Positions 1 to 5,955 of a stretch of 6,227 nt of DNA are shown piece by piece (within the stretch, counting starts at the first letter, position 1; the number at the start of each line of letters is the position of its first letter). Location: the NCBI GenBank assembly GCA_019239815.1, contig JAFAZL010000883.1, positions 1-6,227 on the forward strand, read 5' to 3'. The notes under the pieces are model-generated. The model was not told the origin of the DNA and did no database searches. It worked only from the letters and a program-made list of their open reading frames with translations. The position numbers and the translations under genes are program-made. The DNA is from Acidobacteriota bacterium (lineage in GTDB: Bacteria; Acidobacteriota; Terriglobia; Acidoferrales; UBA7541).

Positions 1-37
1 TGTAGCTTGTCCGAGTCCGGGCGTTCTGCCGAGGTCG

Positions 38-46
38 TGCTATTCT
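38..46 (+). promoter_or_regulatory. Possible extended -10 promoter box for the carbonic anhydrase gene
   Basis: TGC-TATTCT at 38-46 resembles an extended -10 element (TGnTATAAT). It ends 14 bases before the ATG at 61, which would give a leader of only about 8 bases and agrees with the missing Shine-Dalgarno sequence. No convincing -35 box is visible, and the window begins too close upstream to judge the context. Confidence 0.35.
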
Positions 47-60
47 CGGCGTCGGACCCT

Positions 61-582
61 ATGACTGAGAACAAGAGCGACACCACCATTCAAAAAGTCC
101 TGGCTCGCAACAAAGAGTTTGCGCTCAATTACGATGCGGCGGCACTGTCGCCTCAGCCGCAGATGCGGCTGGTGGTGATCGCGTGCATGGATACGAGGAT
201 CACGCTGGCGGCGCTCGGGCTCAAGCCGCAGGATGCGCATTTTCTGCGCAACGCGGGCGGGATCGTGACTGACGATGTTTTGCGGTCACTGTTCGTTTCC
301 CACTATTTCCTGGGGACGAATGAGGTGATGGTCATCAACCACACCGACTGCGGGCTCATGAAGGCCAGCGAAGAGGACATGCACAAATATATCGAGCGGC
401 AGGCGGGCGTTGCGGCGAGTTCGCCGGTTCGGTTCTACGCGTTCAGCGACGTTGAGAAGAATGTGCGGGAGCAGTTGGAGAAGCTGAATGCGCACAGTTG
501 GGTGCGGGAGGAATTGACGATTCGAGGGTTTGTGTTTGATGTGCAGTCGGGGAAGTTGAAAGAAGTTGCGCCTGCTGGATAG
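61..582 (+). CDS. Beta-class carbonic anhydrase, small single-domain type
   Basis: Zinc enzyme that interconverts CO2 and bicarbonate; probably cytoplasmic, since no signal peptide or membrane segment is visible. The 173-residue product shows both beta-class zinc signatures: ACMDTR (Cys42, with the catalytic Asp44-Arg46 pair) and NHTDCG (His94, Cys97). A glycine-rich stretch RNAGGIVTD lies between them, and the end of the protein carries the family's GFVFDVQSGKLKEV strand. The length fits the short mycobacterial Rv1284-like subgroup rather than the ~220-residue Can/plant type. I chose the ATG at 61. An in-frame TTG at 7 would add 18 residues with no family resemblance and would read through a likely -10 box (TATTCT, 41-46). 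No Shine-Dalgarno sequence precedes the ATG. The next gene starts 275 bases downstream, so this looks monocistronic at its 3' side. The family is certain; physiological role (CO2 supply, pH) is inferred. Confidence 0.95.
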   Translation: MTENKSDTTIQKVLARNKEFALNYDAAALSPQPQMRLVVIACMDTRITLAALGLKPQDAHFLRNAGGIVTDDVLRSLFVSHYFLGTNEVMVINHTDCGLMKASEEDMHKYIERQAGVAASSPVRFYAFSDVEKNVREQLEKLNAHSWVREELTIRGFVFDVQSGKLKEVAPAG

Positions 583-857
583 CAAATCCGAAGTCGTCTC
601 GGTTCAGCTTTTCAGCAACGGTAACGCTCCGTTTTGTGTGTATTCTTCCCCTCGGACGCCGTTATTCAGGAAATCGGGTCCTTCAATCCGACCGAAGTTG
701 CACGGCACAAACGGTAAAGGCTTCACACCCATCGACATCCGCCCACCGGTGATTCCGCCAAAAGCCAGACCGGACCGGGCCTTGATTCAGTCCCACCATC
801 TGAAAGCACCAACCATTGCCCTCGATGCTCGTCTCCTCGCCGTATACTGACCTTGGC
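583..857. other. Non-coding gap between carbonic anhydrase and glycosidase genes
   Basis: This 275-base stretch holds no gene I can support. A 94-codon frame at 566-850 (+) and a frame on the minus strand (683-1006) cross it, but neither translation resembles a known family, and the second runs into the Tat signal region of the next gene. The right half is strikingly C-rich on the plus strand: by hand count, 721-840 has 22 G and 50 C, unlike the G-rich plus strand of most of the window. The only regulatory signal I see is the -10-like box at its right end. A low-significance echo of 41-57 (TATTCT, five bases, TCGGAC) sits at 641-657. Confidence 0.5.
843..848 (+). promoter_or_regulatory. Possible -10 box (TATACT) giving a nearly leaderless transcript
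   Basis: TATACT is one base from the TATAAT consensus and ends nine bases before the ATG at 858. Transcription starting about seven bases downstream would leave a leader of only two or three bases. No Shine-Dalgarno sequence exists between box and start. A matching -35 element at 16-18 bases is not evident. Confidence 0.45.
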
Positions 858-2327
858 ATGCGCACCAAACTTCCAACACTGACCCGCCGCACTTTCCTCG
901 TGGCCGCTGCCGCCGGATTTATTTCCAGTCCGATTTGGGCAAACTCTGTCACGGAGCGCGTTTCGGATTCCCAGTTACTCAGCGATATTGAGCATCGCAC
1001 TTTCAACTTTTACTGGGACCGTGTGAATCATAGGAACGGCCTGATGGCAGATCGTTTGTCGACGCCGTCCGCTTGCAGCATCACCGGGACGGGCTTCGCT
1101 CTAACTGCGTGGCCCATAGGGGTCGAGCGCGGTTGGATTACGCGCCGTCAGGCGCGAGACATAACGCTGCGGACGCTAAGATTTTTTGAGCAACTGCCGC
1201 TGGGCGAACAACGGTCCGGCACCGCAGGCTATCGTGGCTTCTACTACCACCTCCTCGATATGGAAAGCGGACTACGGCTGGCAAATTGGGAACTTTCGAC
1301 GGTTGATACCTGCTGGCTGCAAATGGGGATGGCGTTCGCGCAAGGCTGGTTCGACCAAGATGATGAAAAAGAGAAAGAGATCCGTACACTCGCACAGCGT
1401 CTGCTGGATCGCACCGAATGGGATTGGATGCAGGCGAAAAGCAAGGGAGGCAAAGCCATCTCAATGGGCTGGTCCCCGGAGAGCGGCTTTATTGAGCGAA
1501 ATTGGGATGGGTATAACGAGGGCATGGCGCTCTATTTTCTGGCGCTTGGCTCATCCTCTCACCCGGCCAGGGAGGGCGCGTTCGAGGCGTGGACTGCGCC
1601 ATTCCCAAAATATTGGCGCGGGGAAGGTGCGAACCGCCACCTATCCTTTGGTCCTCACTTCGCACATCAATATGCAGCCGTGTGGGTTGATTATCGCGGA
1701 ATCTACGATGCGACTATGCGTGAGGCCGGGCTTGATTATTTCGAGAACTCCCGTCGCGCCACCTATGCGCAGCGCAGCTATGCCATTGCCAACCCGATGG
1801 GTTGGGATGGCTACTCCAAGGATATCTGGGGCCTCAGCGCCTGTGATGGACCGGGTGATCTAGTCGCAGACTTTAAAGGCAAGCCGACGCAGTTTTTCGG
1901 CTATGCCGCCTATGGACCAAAGGGCATGCCCGACGAGGAAGACCGTGGCACCCTTGCGCCCACCGCCGCAGTCGCATCTATTCCTTTTGCGCCCGAGATT
2001 TGCATCCCAGCGGCTCGAGCCCTACGCAATTTTCAAGGTGGGCGACTTTACGGCACGTATGGTTTCTTCGATGCATTCAACCCCAGCTTCCGTGACGCTC
2101 ACGTGCGCGTCAGGTCAGGCAGCGTTGATCGGCGCTTGGGCTGGGTTGACAACGATTATCTGAGCGACAATCAGGGACCAATTCTAGGCATGATCGCGAA
2201 CTACAAGACGGGGATCATCTGGAACGCTATCCGCAAAGTGCCCAATTTGGTGGTTGGTCTGAAGCGAGCAGGCTTTACCGCGGGGTGGTTGAACCGGACT
2301 TACGATAACAATGCCGTAATGCAGTGA
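858..2327 (+). CDS. Tat-exported glucoamylase-like (PF10091/COG5368, GH144-related) glycoside hydrolase
   Basis: Predicted secreted or periplasmic carbohydrate-active enzyme of 489 residues. The N-terminus is a twin-arginine signal: TRRTFL at 9-14, a hydrophobic stretch to about 25, and a likely cleavage after IWA (residue 28). The mature part has the features of the 'putative glucoamylase' (alpha/alpha)6-barrel family: a start-of-domain LLSDIEHRTFNFYWDRV (40-56), GWSPESGF (204-211), WDGYNEGMALYFLALGS (216-232, with the acidic Glu221), HQYAAVWVDYRGIYD (270-284), DYFENSRRAT (293-302), WGLSACDGP (324-332), GTLAPTAAVASIPF (364-377), YGFFDAFNP (401-409) and DNQGPILGMIANY (437-449). Characterised relatives in GH144 are endo-beta-1,2-glucanases; the substrate here is not established. 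I chose ATG 858 because it places the RR motif ten residues in and follows a -10 box; TTG 816 or ATG 825 would extend the signal peptide across that box. The gene stands alone, without a transporter or regulator, and its base composition differs from its neighbours. Confidence 0.88.
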   Translation: MRTKLPTLTRRTFLVAAAAGFISSPIWANSVTERVSDSQLLSDIEHRTFNFYWDRVNHRNGLMADRLSTPSACSITGTGFALTAWPIGVERGWITRRQARDITLRTLRFFEQLPLGEQRSGTAGYRGFYYHLLDMESGLRLANWELSTVDTCWLQMGMAFAQGWFDQDDEKEKEIRTLAQRLLDRTEWDWMQAKSKGGKAISMGWSPESGFIERNWDGYNEGMALYFLALGSSSHPAREGAFEAWTAPFPKYWRGEGANRHLSFGPHFAHQYAAVWVDYRGIYDATMREAGLDYFENSRRATYAQRSYAIANPMGWDGYSKDIWGLSACDGPGDLVADFKGKPTQFFGYAAYGPKGMPDEEDRGTLAPTAAVASIPFAPEICIPAARALRNFQGGRLYGTYGFFDAFNPSFRDAHVRVRSGSVDRRLGWVDNDYLSDNQGPILGMIANYKTGIIWNAIRKVPNLVVGLKRAGFTAGWLNRTYDNNAVMQ

Positions 2328-2332
2328 TGAGA

Positions 2333-2370
2333 CCGACGGAGTAGTTCATGCCGAGCATTGCTTCCGTCGG
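2333..2370. terminator. Hairpin in the convergent gap, candidate two-way terminator
   Basis: CCGACGGA (2333-2340) pairs perfectly with TCCGTCGG (2363-2370). The 22-base loop contains a second small hairpin, ATGC-CGA-GCAT (2348-2358). It lies five bases past the glycosidase stop and 13 bases past the RNase J stop, which is the expected place for a shared terminator of two convergent genes. No T-run follows on either strand, so a classical Rho-independent terminator is not proven; it could act as a 3'-end stabilising structure. Confidence 0.5.
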
Positions 2371-2383
2371 ACGAGCCTTCAAC

Positions 2384-4093
2384 TCAGACTTCGAGGATAA
2401 CAGGGAGGATTAGAGGGCGTTTGCTGGTGTGTTTGTTGATGTAGCGTTTGAGGTCGACGCGGATTTTTTCTTTCATGACGCTCCAGTCGACTTTTTCTTC
2501 GGGATTCGATTGGTCGACGGTTTTGAGGACGACGTCGCGGGCGCCGGCCATCAGTTCGGTGCCGTTGTCAGAAAACATGCCACGGGTGACGATTTCCGGC
2601 GGGAGATCCATGCGGCCGGTGTGTTTGTCGATGGCGATGATGGGGACGACGACGCCGTCTTCGGAGAGGTGGCGGCGATCGCGGATGACGGCTTCTTCGA
2701 TTTCTTCGAGCGAGCCGGAATCGACGAGCGTGCGGCCGGCGGTAACGGGATCGCGACGGTAGGCGCCGTCTTCGGTGAATTCGATTTGCTGGCCGTCTTC
2801 GGCGAGGATGATTTCGCCGGAGACGACGCCGAGTTGATGGGCGAGAGCGGCGTGGCGGAAGAGGTGGCGATATTCGCCGTGGACGGGGATGAAATATTTT
2901 GGTTTGCAGAGCTGGAGGATCAGTTTTTGCTCTTCTTGACTGGCGTGGCCTGAGACGTGAATCGTGCCGCCGGAATTGTCGTAGTAGACGAGTGCGCGGC
3001 GGCGGAACATGTGGTCGAGCATGCGAAAGATGGGCTTGTCGTTGCCGGGGATGATGCGCGCGGAGAGGATGACAGTGTCGTTTTCGTCGACGGAGACGAA
3101 GCGGTGATTGTCGACGGCGATGCGCGACATTGATGACATCGGTTCGGCCTGGCTGCCGCTGGCGAGGACGATGATGCGGCGCGGATCGAAACTGCGAATG
3201 TCTTGCTGGCGGACGACCATGCCGTCGGGAATGTGCAAGTAGCTGAGCGAGTGCGCGATCTCGACGTTGTCGACCATGCTGCGGCCGACAAAGGCGACTT
3301 TGCGGTTGACGCGGGTGGCGATGTCGATGACTTGCTGAATGCGGTGGATGCTGCTGGCGAAGCAGGAGAGAATGACGCGGCGCGGAGCGGAGCGGCAGAG
3401 ATCTTCGAGGCGCGAGACGACAGCGCGCTCGGAAGGAGTGAAGCCGGGGCGCTCAACGTTGGTGGAATCGGAAAATAAAGCGAGTACACCTTCGTTGCCG
3501 TAGCGCGCGAAGGCGTGGAGGTCGAAGCCTGCGCCGTCGACCGGAGTTTGATCGATCTTGAAGTCGCCGGTGTGGATGATGACGCCGAGTGGCGTGCGAA
3601 TGGCGAGGGCGACGCAGTCGATCGTGCTGTGTGTGACGGGAATAAATTCGATCTCGAAGGGATCGATTTCGACGAGACGGCCGGGTGTGACTTCGCGGAG
3701 GGTGGTGGAGTCGAGCAGGCCAGCTTCTTCGAGGCGCTTTTTGACCAGCGCGAGCGTGAAGCGCGTGCCGTATACGGGCACGTTGAGATCGCGAAGGATG
3801 TAGGGCAGGGCGCCGATGTGGTCTTCGTGGCCGTGGGTGAGGACGATGGCTTTGACTTGCTGGCGATTTTGTTTGAGGTAGGTGATGTCGGGAATGACGA
3901 GGTCGACGCCGAGGAGTTCGGATTCGGGGAACATCATGCCGGCGTCGATGACGATGATGGCGTCGCCGAGGCGAAGAGCCATCATGTTCATGCCGAATTC
4001 GCCGAGACCACCAAGAGGAATTGCTGTGACGGACTGCTTGGAGTTACTCAAGTTGCGCGCGTGCTCCGATCTATTGAATAAGAATCGTATCAT
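2384..4093 (-). CDS. rnj: Ribonuclease J (metallo-beta-lactamase/beta-CASP family)
   Basis: RNA-processing and RNA-decay enzyme of the cytoplasm, with endonuclease and 5'-to-3' exonuclease activity in the family. Numbering from the ATG at 4093 (569 residues): the metallo-beta-lactamase core opens with IPLGGLGEFGMNMM (25-38) and DAGMMFPE (50-57). Its metal-binding motif is THGHEDH (86-92), followed by THST (154-157, His155) and HTGDFK (174-179, Asp177). The beta-CASP domain follows with SDSTN (208-212), and late motifs SGHASQEE (381-388) and PVHGE (403-407) complete the active site. The remaining ~110 residues form the usual C-terminal domain. All catalytic positions are present. Start choice is open: ATG 4093 has no Shine-Dalgarno sequence and overlaps a TATGAT box, while TTG 4051 would give 555 residues starting MSNSKQ, the usual family length, with GGAG 12 bases upstream. 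Convergent with the glycosidase gene, divergent from the oxalate decarboxylase. Confidence 0.97.
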   Translation of the reverse strand: MIRFLFNRSEHARNLSNSKQSVTAIPLGGLGEFGMNMMALRLGDAIIVIDAGMMFPESELLGVDLVIPDITYLKQNRQQVKAIVLTHGHEDHIGALPYILRDLNVPVYGTRFTLALVKKRLEEAGLLDSTTLREVTPGRLVEIDPFEIEFIPVTHSTIDCVALAIRTPLGVIIHTGDFKIDQTPVDGAGFDLHAFARYGNEGVLALFSDSTNVERPGFTPSERAVVSRLEDLCRSAPRRVILSCFASSIHRIQQVIDIATRVNRKVAFVGRSMVDNVEIAHSLSYLHIPDGMVVRQQDIRSFDPRRIIVLASGSQAEPMSSMSRIAVDNHRFVSVDENDTVILSARIIPGNDKPIFRMLDHMFRRRALVYYDNSGGTIHVSGHASQEEQKLILQLCKPKYFIPVHGEYRHLFRHAALAHQLGVVSGEIILAEDGQQIEFTEDGAYRRDPVTAGRTLVDSGSLEEIEEAVIRDRRHLSEDGVVVPIIAIDKHTGRMDLPPEIVTRGMFSDNGTELMAGARDVVLKTVDQSNPEEKVDWSVMKEKIRVDLKRYINKHTSKRPLILPVILEV

Positions 4094-4094
4094 A
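4089..4094 (-). promoter_or_regulatory. Possible -10 box overlapping the annotated RNase J ATG
   Basis: Read on the minus strand, TATGAT occupies 4094-4089 and overlaps the ATG at 4093-4091. If used, transcription would begin near 4082, downstream of that ATG, and translation would start at TTG 4051 after a leader of about 31 bases. There is no good -35 match at normal spacing, so this remains tentative. Confidence 0.3.
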
Positions 4095-4174
4095 GGGCGG
4101 CGGTCGAAGTGCCGAGCGCGGATGTGAGAGCGCGTCGCTCGTAATTCAATTCATTCTTTCTGGAAGGAAGAGGG
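4094..4174. promoter_or_regulatory. Divergent intergenic region with oxalate decarboxylase ribosome binding site
   Basis: This 81-base gap must hold the promoters, or parts of them, for both divergent genes. A strong purine-rich ribosome binding site GGAAGGAAGAGG (4162-4173) sits directly before ATG 4175. A small perfect hairpin GAGCG-CGT-CGCTC (4128-4140) lies about 35 bases upstream of the ATG and is a possible operator or leader structure. An AT-richer patch, AATTCAATTCATTC (4143-4156), is the only -10-like region for the plus-strand gene. I see no clear -35 box. Confidence 0.45.
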
Positions 4175-5422
4175 ATGGCTGACGAAAACGGTTTGGATAT
4201 CGCGCGGAGAAAGTTCATCGGAGCGGCCATGGCGGCGGCCGCGGCGGCCGGTGTAGCGAGTGCGCAGGAATCGTCGAAGCCGACGCCGCGTTCGCGCGAT
4301 CAACATTTGCCGAACGAGCAAAATCACGGACCGCAGAATGCGGCGGTGGAAGCGCAGAATCCGAGCGCGGTTCGGGGGACAGAAACGGATTCGGGCGCGG
4401 TGCCACCGTTCAAATATCCGTTTGGGATGGCGCGGAAGAGGATCGAGAGCGGTGGCTGGACGCGGCAGGTGACGGTGCGCGAATTGCCGGTTTCGAAATC
4501 GATTGCCGGCGTGGAGATGCGGTTGACTGCCGGAGGCGTGCGCGAGCTGCATTGGCACGTGTCTTCGGAGTGGGCGATCATGCTGTACGGAAATGCGCGG
4601 ATTACTGCGGTTGATATCGGGGGGAAGAGCTTTGTGTCGGATGTAGGCGTTGGCGATTTGTGGTTGTTTCCGCCCGGAATCCCTCATTCGATTCAGGGGC
4701 TTGGGCCGGATGGCTGCCAGTTTTTGCTGGTGTTCGACGATGGGAATTTCAATGAGTTCGAGACGTTTTTGCTGACGGATTGGCTCACGCATACGCCGAA
4801 GGAAGTGTTGGCTAAGAATTTTGGAGTGAGCGAAGCCACATTCGACAAAGTGCCGAAGAAAGAACTGTTCATATTTCAAACTGGGATGCCGGAGGGTTTG
4901 AAGAGGGACGAGTCGTATGTGTCGGAGGGCACGGGGCCGGCGCCAATGCGTATGGATTTTCGAACGAGCGAAATGAAGCCGACGAAAATTACTGCCGGCG
5001 GGGAAGTCAAGATCATCGATTCGAAGAATTTTCCGATCACGACGATTTCGGCGGCGATTGTGAAGCTGAAGCCTGGCGGACTGCGCGAGATGCATTGGCA
5101 TCCGAATGCGGACGAATGGCAGTACTACATCAGCGGCAAGGGGCGCATGACGGTTTTCGCGGCGGGTGGTCGCGCACGGACGATGGATGTGGAGGCGGGC
5201 GATGTTGGGTATGCGCAGCAATCGAATCCGCATTACATCGAAAATACTGGCGATGGGGAGCTGATGTTTCTGGAGATGTTCAGGACGCCGCACTATGCGG
5301 ATATTTCGTTGGCGGAGTGGCTGGCGCATACGCCGTCGTTGCTGGTTGAGCAGCATTTGGGGGTGGGGCAGGAGATGTTGAAGAAGATTGCGAAGGAGGA
5401 GGTTGTGGCGCGGCCGCTGTAG
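4175..5422 (+). CDS. oxdC: Tat-exported bicupin oxalate decarboxylase (OxdC-like)
   Basis: Manganese enzyme that splits oxalate to formate and CO2, consuming a proton; here probably periplasmic or extracellular. The 415 residues start with a twin-arginine signal (ARRKFIG, 10-16, then an alanine run, likely cut after ASA at 30). After a linker come two cupin domains. Cupin 1 has RELHWHVSSEW (123-133) with metal ligands His126, His128, Glu132 and His171 (PHSIQ). Cupin 2 has REMHWHPNADEW (304-315) with His307, His309, Glu314 and His353. Arg123 and Arg304 match the substrate-binding arginines of Bacillus OxdC, and Glu367 (FLEMF) matches its second-domain Glu333. The domain-1 lid, SENS in Bacillus OxdC, reads NEFE (193-196); its Glu194 keeps the proton-donor position, favouring decarboxylase over oxidase. 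Ribosome binding site GGAAGGAAGAGG is immediately upstream. No transporter or formate dehydrogenase gene is adjacent. The family is certain; gene naming follows the Bacillus enzyme. Confidence 0.95.
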   Translation: MADENGLDIARRKFIGAAMAAAAAAGVASAQESSKPTPRSRDQHLPNEQNHGPQNAAVEAQNPSAVRGTETDSGAVPPFKYPFGMARKRIESGGWTRQVTVRELPVSKSIAGVEMRLTAGGVRELHWHVSSEWAIMLYGNARITAVDIGGKSFVSDVGVGDLWLFPPGIPHSIQGLGPDGCQFLLVFDDGNFNEFETFLLTDWLTHTPKEVLAKNFGVSEATFDKVPKKELFIFQTGMPEGLKRDESYVSEGTGPAPMRMDFRTSEMKPTKITAGGEVKIIDSKNFPITTISAAIVKLKPGGLREMHWHPNADEWQYYISGKGRMTVFAAGGRARTMDVEAGDVGYAQQSNPHYIENTGDGELMFLEMFRTPHYADISLAEWLAHTPSLLVEQHLGVGQEMLKKIAKEEVVARPL

Positions 5423-5498
5423 CGTTGCGGTAACCAGCCTGCGTGATGACAGCTTGCCGGCTCGAGTGCGCGGCGGTACCGCGCGTACAAAAGCGTGC
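5418..5498. repeat. Palindromic intergenic repeat, unit 1
   Basis: Begins with TGTAG, overlapping the stop codon of the oxalate decarboxylase gene, and ends with TACAAAAGCGTGC (5486-5498). Inside is a GC-rich hairpin, GCGCGG (5468-5473) with CCGCGC (5479-5484) around a five-base loop, which could help end the upstream transcript. Both ends recur in unit 2: the left end aligns as TGTAG, GTTG, GG, AA and CTGCG in the same order, and the right-most 20 bases match unit 2 at 17 positions. It looks like a REP-like element; it encodes nothing. Confidence 0.5.
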
Positions 5499-5502
5499 TT
5501 CG

Positions 5503-5565
5503 TGTAGGAGTTGTGGCAAGACGCTGCGGTCGGGCGGAGCAAGCGCCGCCCCTACAAAATCGTGC
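5503..5565. repeat. Palindromic intergenic repeat, unit 2
   Basis: Starts TGTAGG (5503-5508) and has the complementary CCTACA near its right end (5551-5556), followed by AAAATCGTGC. The central hairpin GGGCGGAGC-AA-GCGCCGCCC (5532-5551) is a nine-base-pair stem with a single A-G mismatch. It lies ten bases beyond the stop of the convergent GlsB-type gene and is four bases from unit 1, so the whole gap between the two convergent genes is made of these units. It may serve as a transcript end for both. Confidence 0.5.
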
Positions 5566-5575
5566 GGGAGGTCGG

Positions 5576-5881
5576 TCAGCGGTTTCCGGCGAAGAGGTGG
5601 ACGATGGAGACGATGATGATCGCGCCGACCGTTGCTGCCGCGAGGCTGACGAGGAATCCGCCGCCGAGAATGCCGAGCTTCATGAAGAGCCAGCCTCCTA
5701 GAACGCTGCCAACGAGGCCGAGAATGATGTCGGTGATGCAGCCGTAGCCGGCGCCGCGGGCGATTTTGCCGGCGAGCCAGCCGGCGATGAGACCGATCAC
5801 GATCCAGCCGATCAGGCCGCGCTCGTATTCCACATAGACCACGCGTTCTTCGAAAAATGAGAGAGCTAGGGCAGCTAGCAT
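5576..5881 (-). CDS. GlsB/YeaQ/YmgE family small membrane protein
   Basis: Small inner-membrane protein of the transglycosylase-associated (PF04226) family, often stress-induced; its biochemical function is unknown. The 101 residues show three hydrophobic helices (about 22-39, 50-68 and 75-97) rich in glycine. The core GLIGWIVIGLIAGWLAGKI (22-40), the GGW motif at 62-64 and the GCITDIILGLVGSVLGGWL pattern (47-65) are typical. The family usually has 80-85 residues, so the first ~18 residues (MLAALALSFFEERVVYVE) are an N-terminal extension. I kept ATG 5881 because a clear GAGGAGG (5892-5886) lies four bases upstream; GTG 5833 would give an 85-residue protein of normal length but with a weaker ribosome binding site. 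A good promoter precedes it. Convergent with the oxalate decarboxylase gene, separated only by the palindromic repeats. Confidence 0.9.
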   Translation of the reverse strand: MLAALALSFFEERVVYVEYERGLIGWIVIGLIAGWLAGKIARGAGYGCITDIILGLVGSVLGGWLFMKLGILGGGFLVSLAAATVGAIIIVSIVHLFAGNR

Positions 5882-5926
5882 TCGGCCTCCTCGGGCGGAC
5901 TGCGATTGACGATTTTTAGATGCGGC

Positions 5927-5955
5927 ATTGTAGCGTTGAGGGGGCGGAATGCCAA
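5927..5955 (-). promoter_or_regulatory. Sigma-70-like promoter of the GlsB-type gene
   Basis: On the minus strand TTGGCA (5955-5950) and TACAAT (5932-5927) are separated by exactly 17 bases, each one base from consensus. Transcription would start near 5920, leaving a leader of about 39 bases that contains the GAGGAGG ribosome binding site. This is the best promoter match in the window. Confidence 0.7.

Noticed and set aside
41..657. Repeated TATTCT-five bases-TCGGAC at 41-57 and 641-657 as a possible regulatory repeat
   Set aside because: Only twelve matching bases with no similarity around them, and no gene start follows the second copy; chance is the simpler explanation.
566..850. 94-codon plus-strand frame in the gap after the carbonic anhydrase gene
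   Set aside because: No family resemblance, no ribosome binding site, starts inside the preceding gene, and composition is like non-coding sequence.
683..1006. 107-codon minus-strand frame
   Set aside because: Overlaps the Tat signal region of the glycosidase gene and resembles nothing known; no start signal.
3515..4081. Acidic open frame on the plus strand opposite RNase J (188 codons), with others nearby at 2429-2953 and 3203-3478
   Set aside because: Low-complexity Asp/Glu/Gly/Ala-rich shadows of the GC-rich RNase J gene, with no ribosome binding site or family signature.
61..5422. Carbonic anhydrase and oxalate decarboxylase as a joint CO2/pH system
   Set aside because: They are separated by two unrelated genes on both strands, and one is cytoplasmic while the other is exported; nothing in the sequence links them.
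4151..5542. A 463-codon open frame on the minus strand covering the whole oxalate decarboxylase gene
   Set aside because: Its arginine- and histidine-rich translation resembles no family, and the opposite strand carries a complete bicupin enzyme with all metal ligands. The openness follows from the G-ending codon bias of the real gene.
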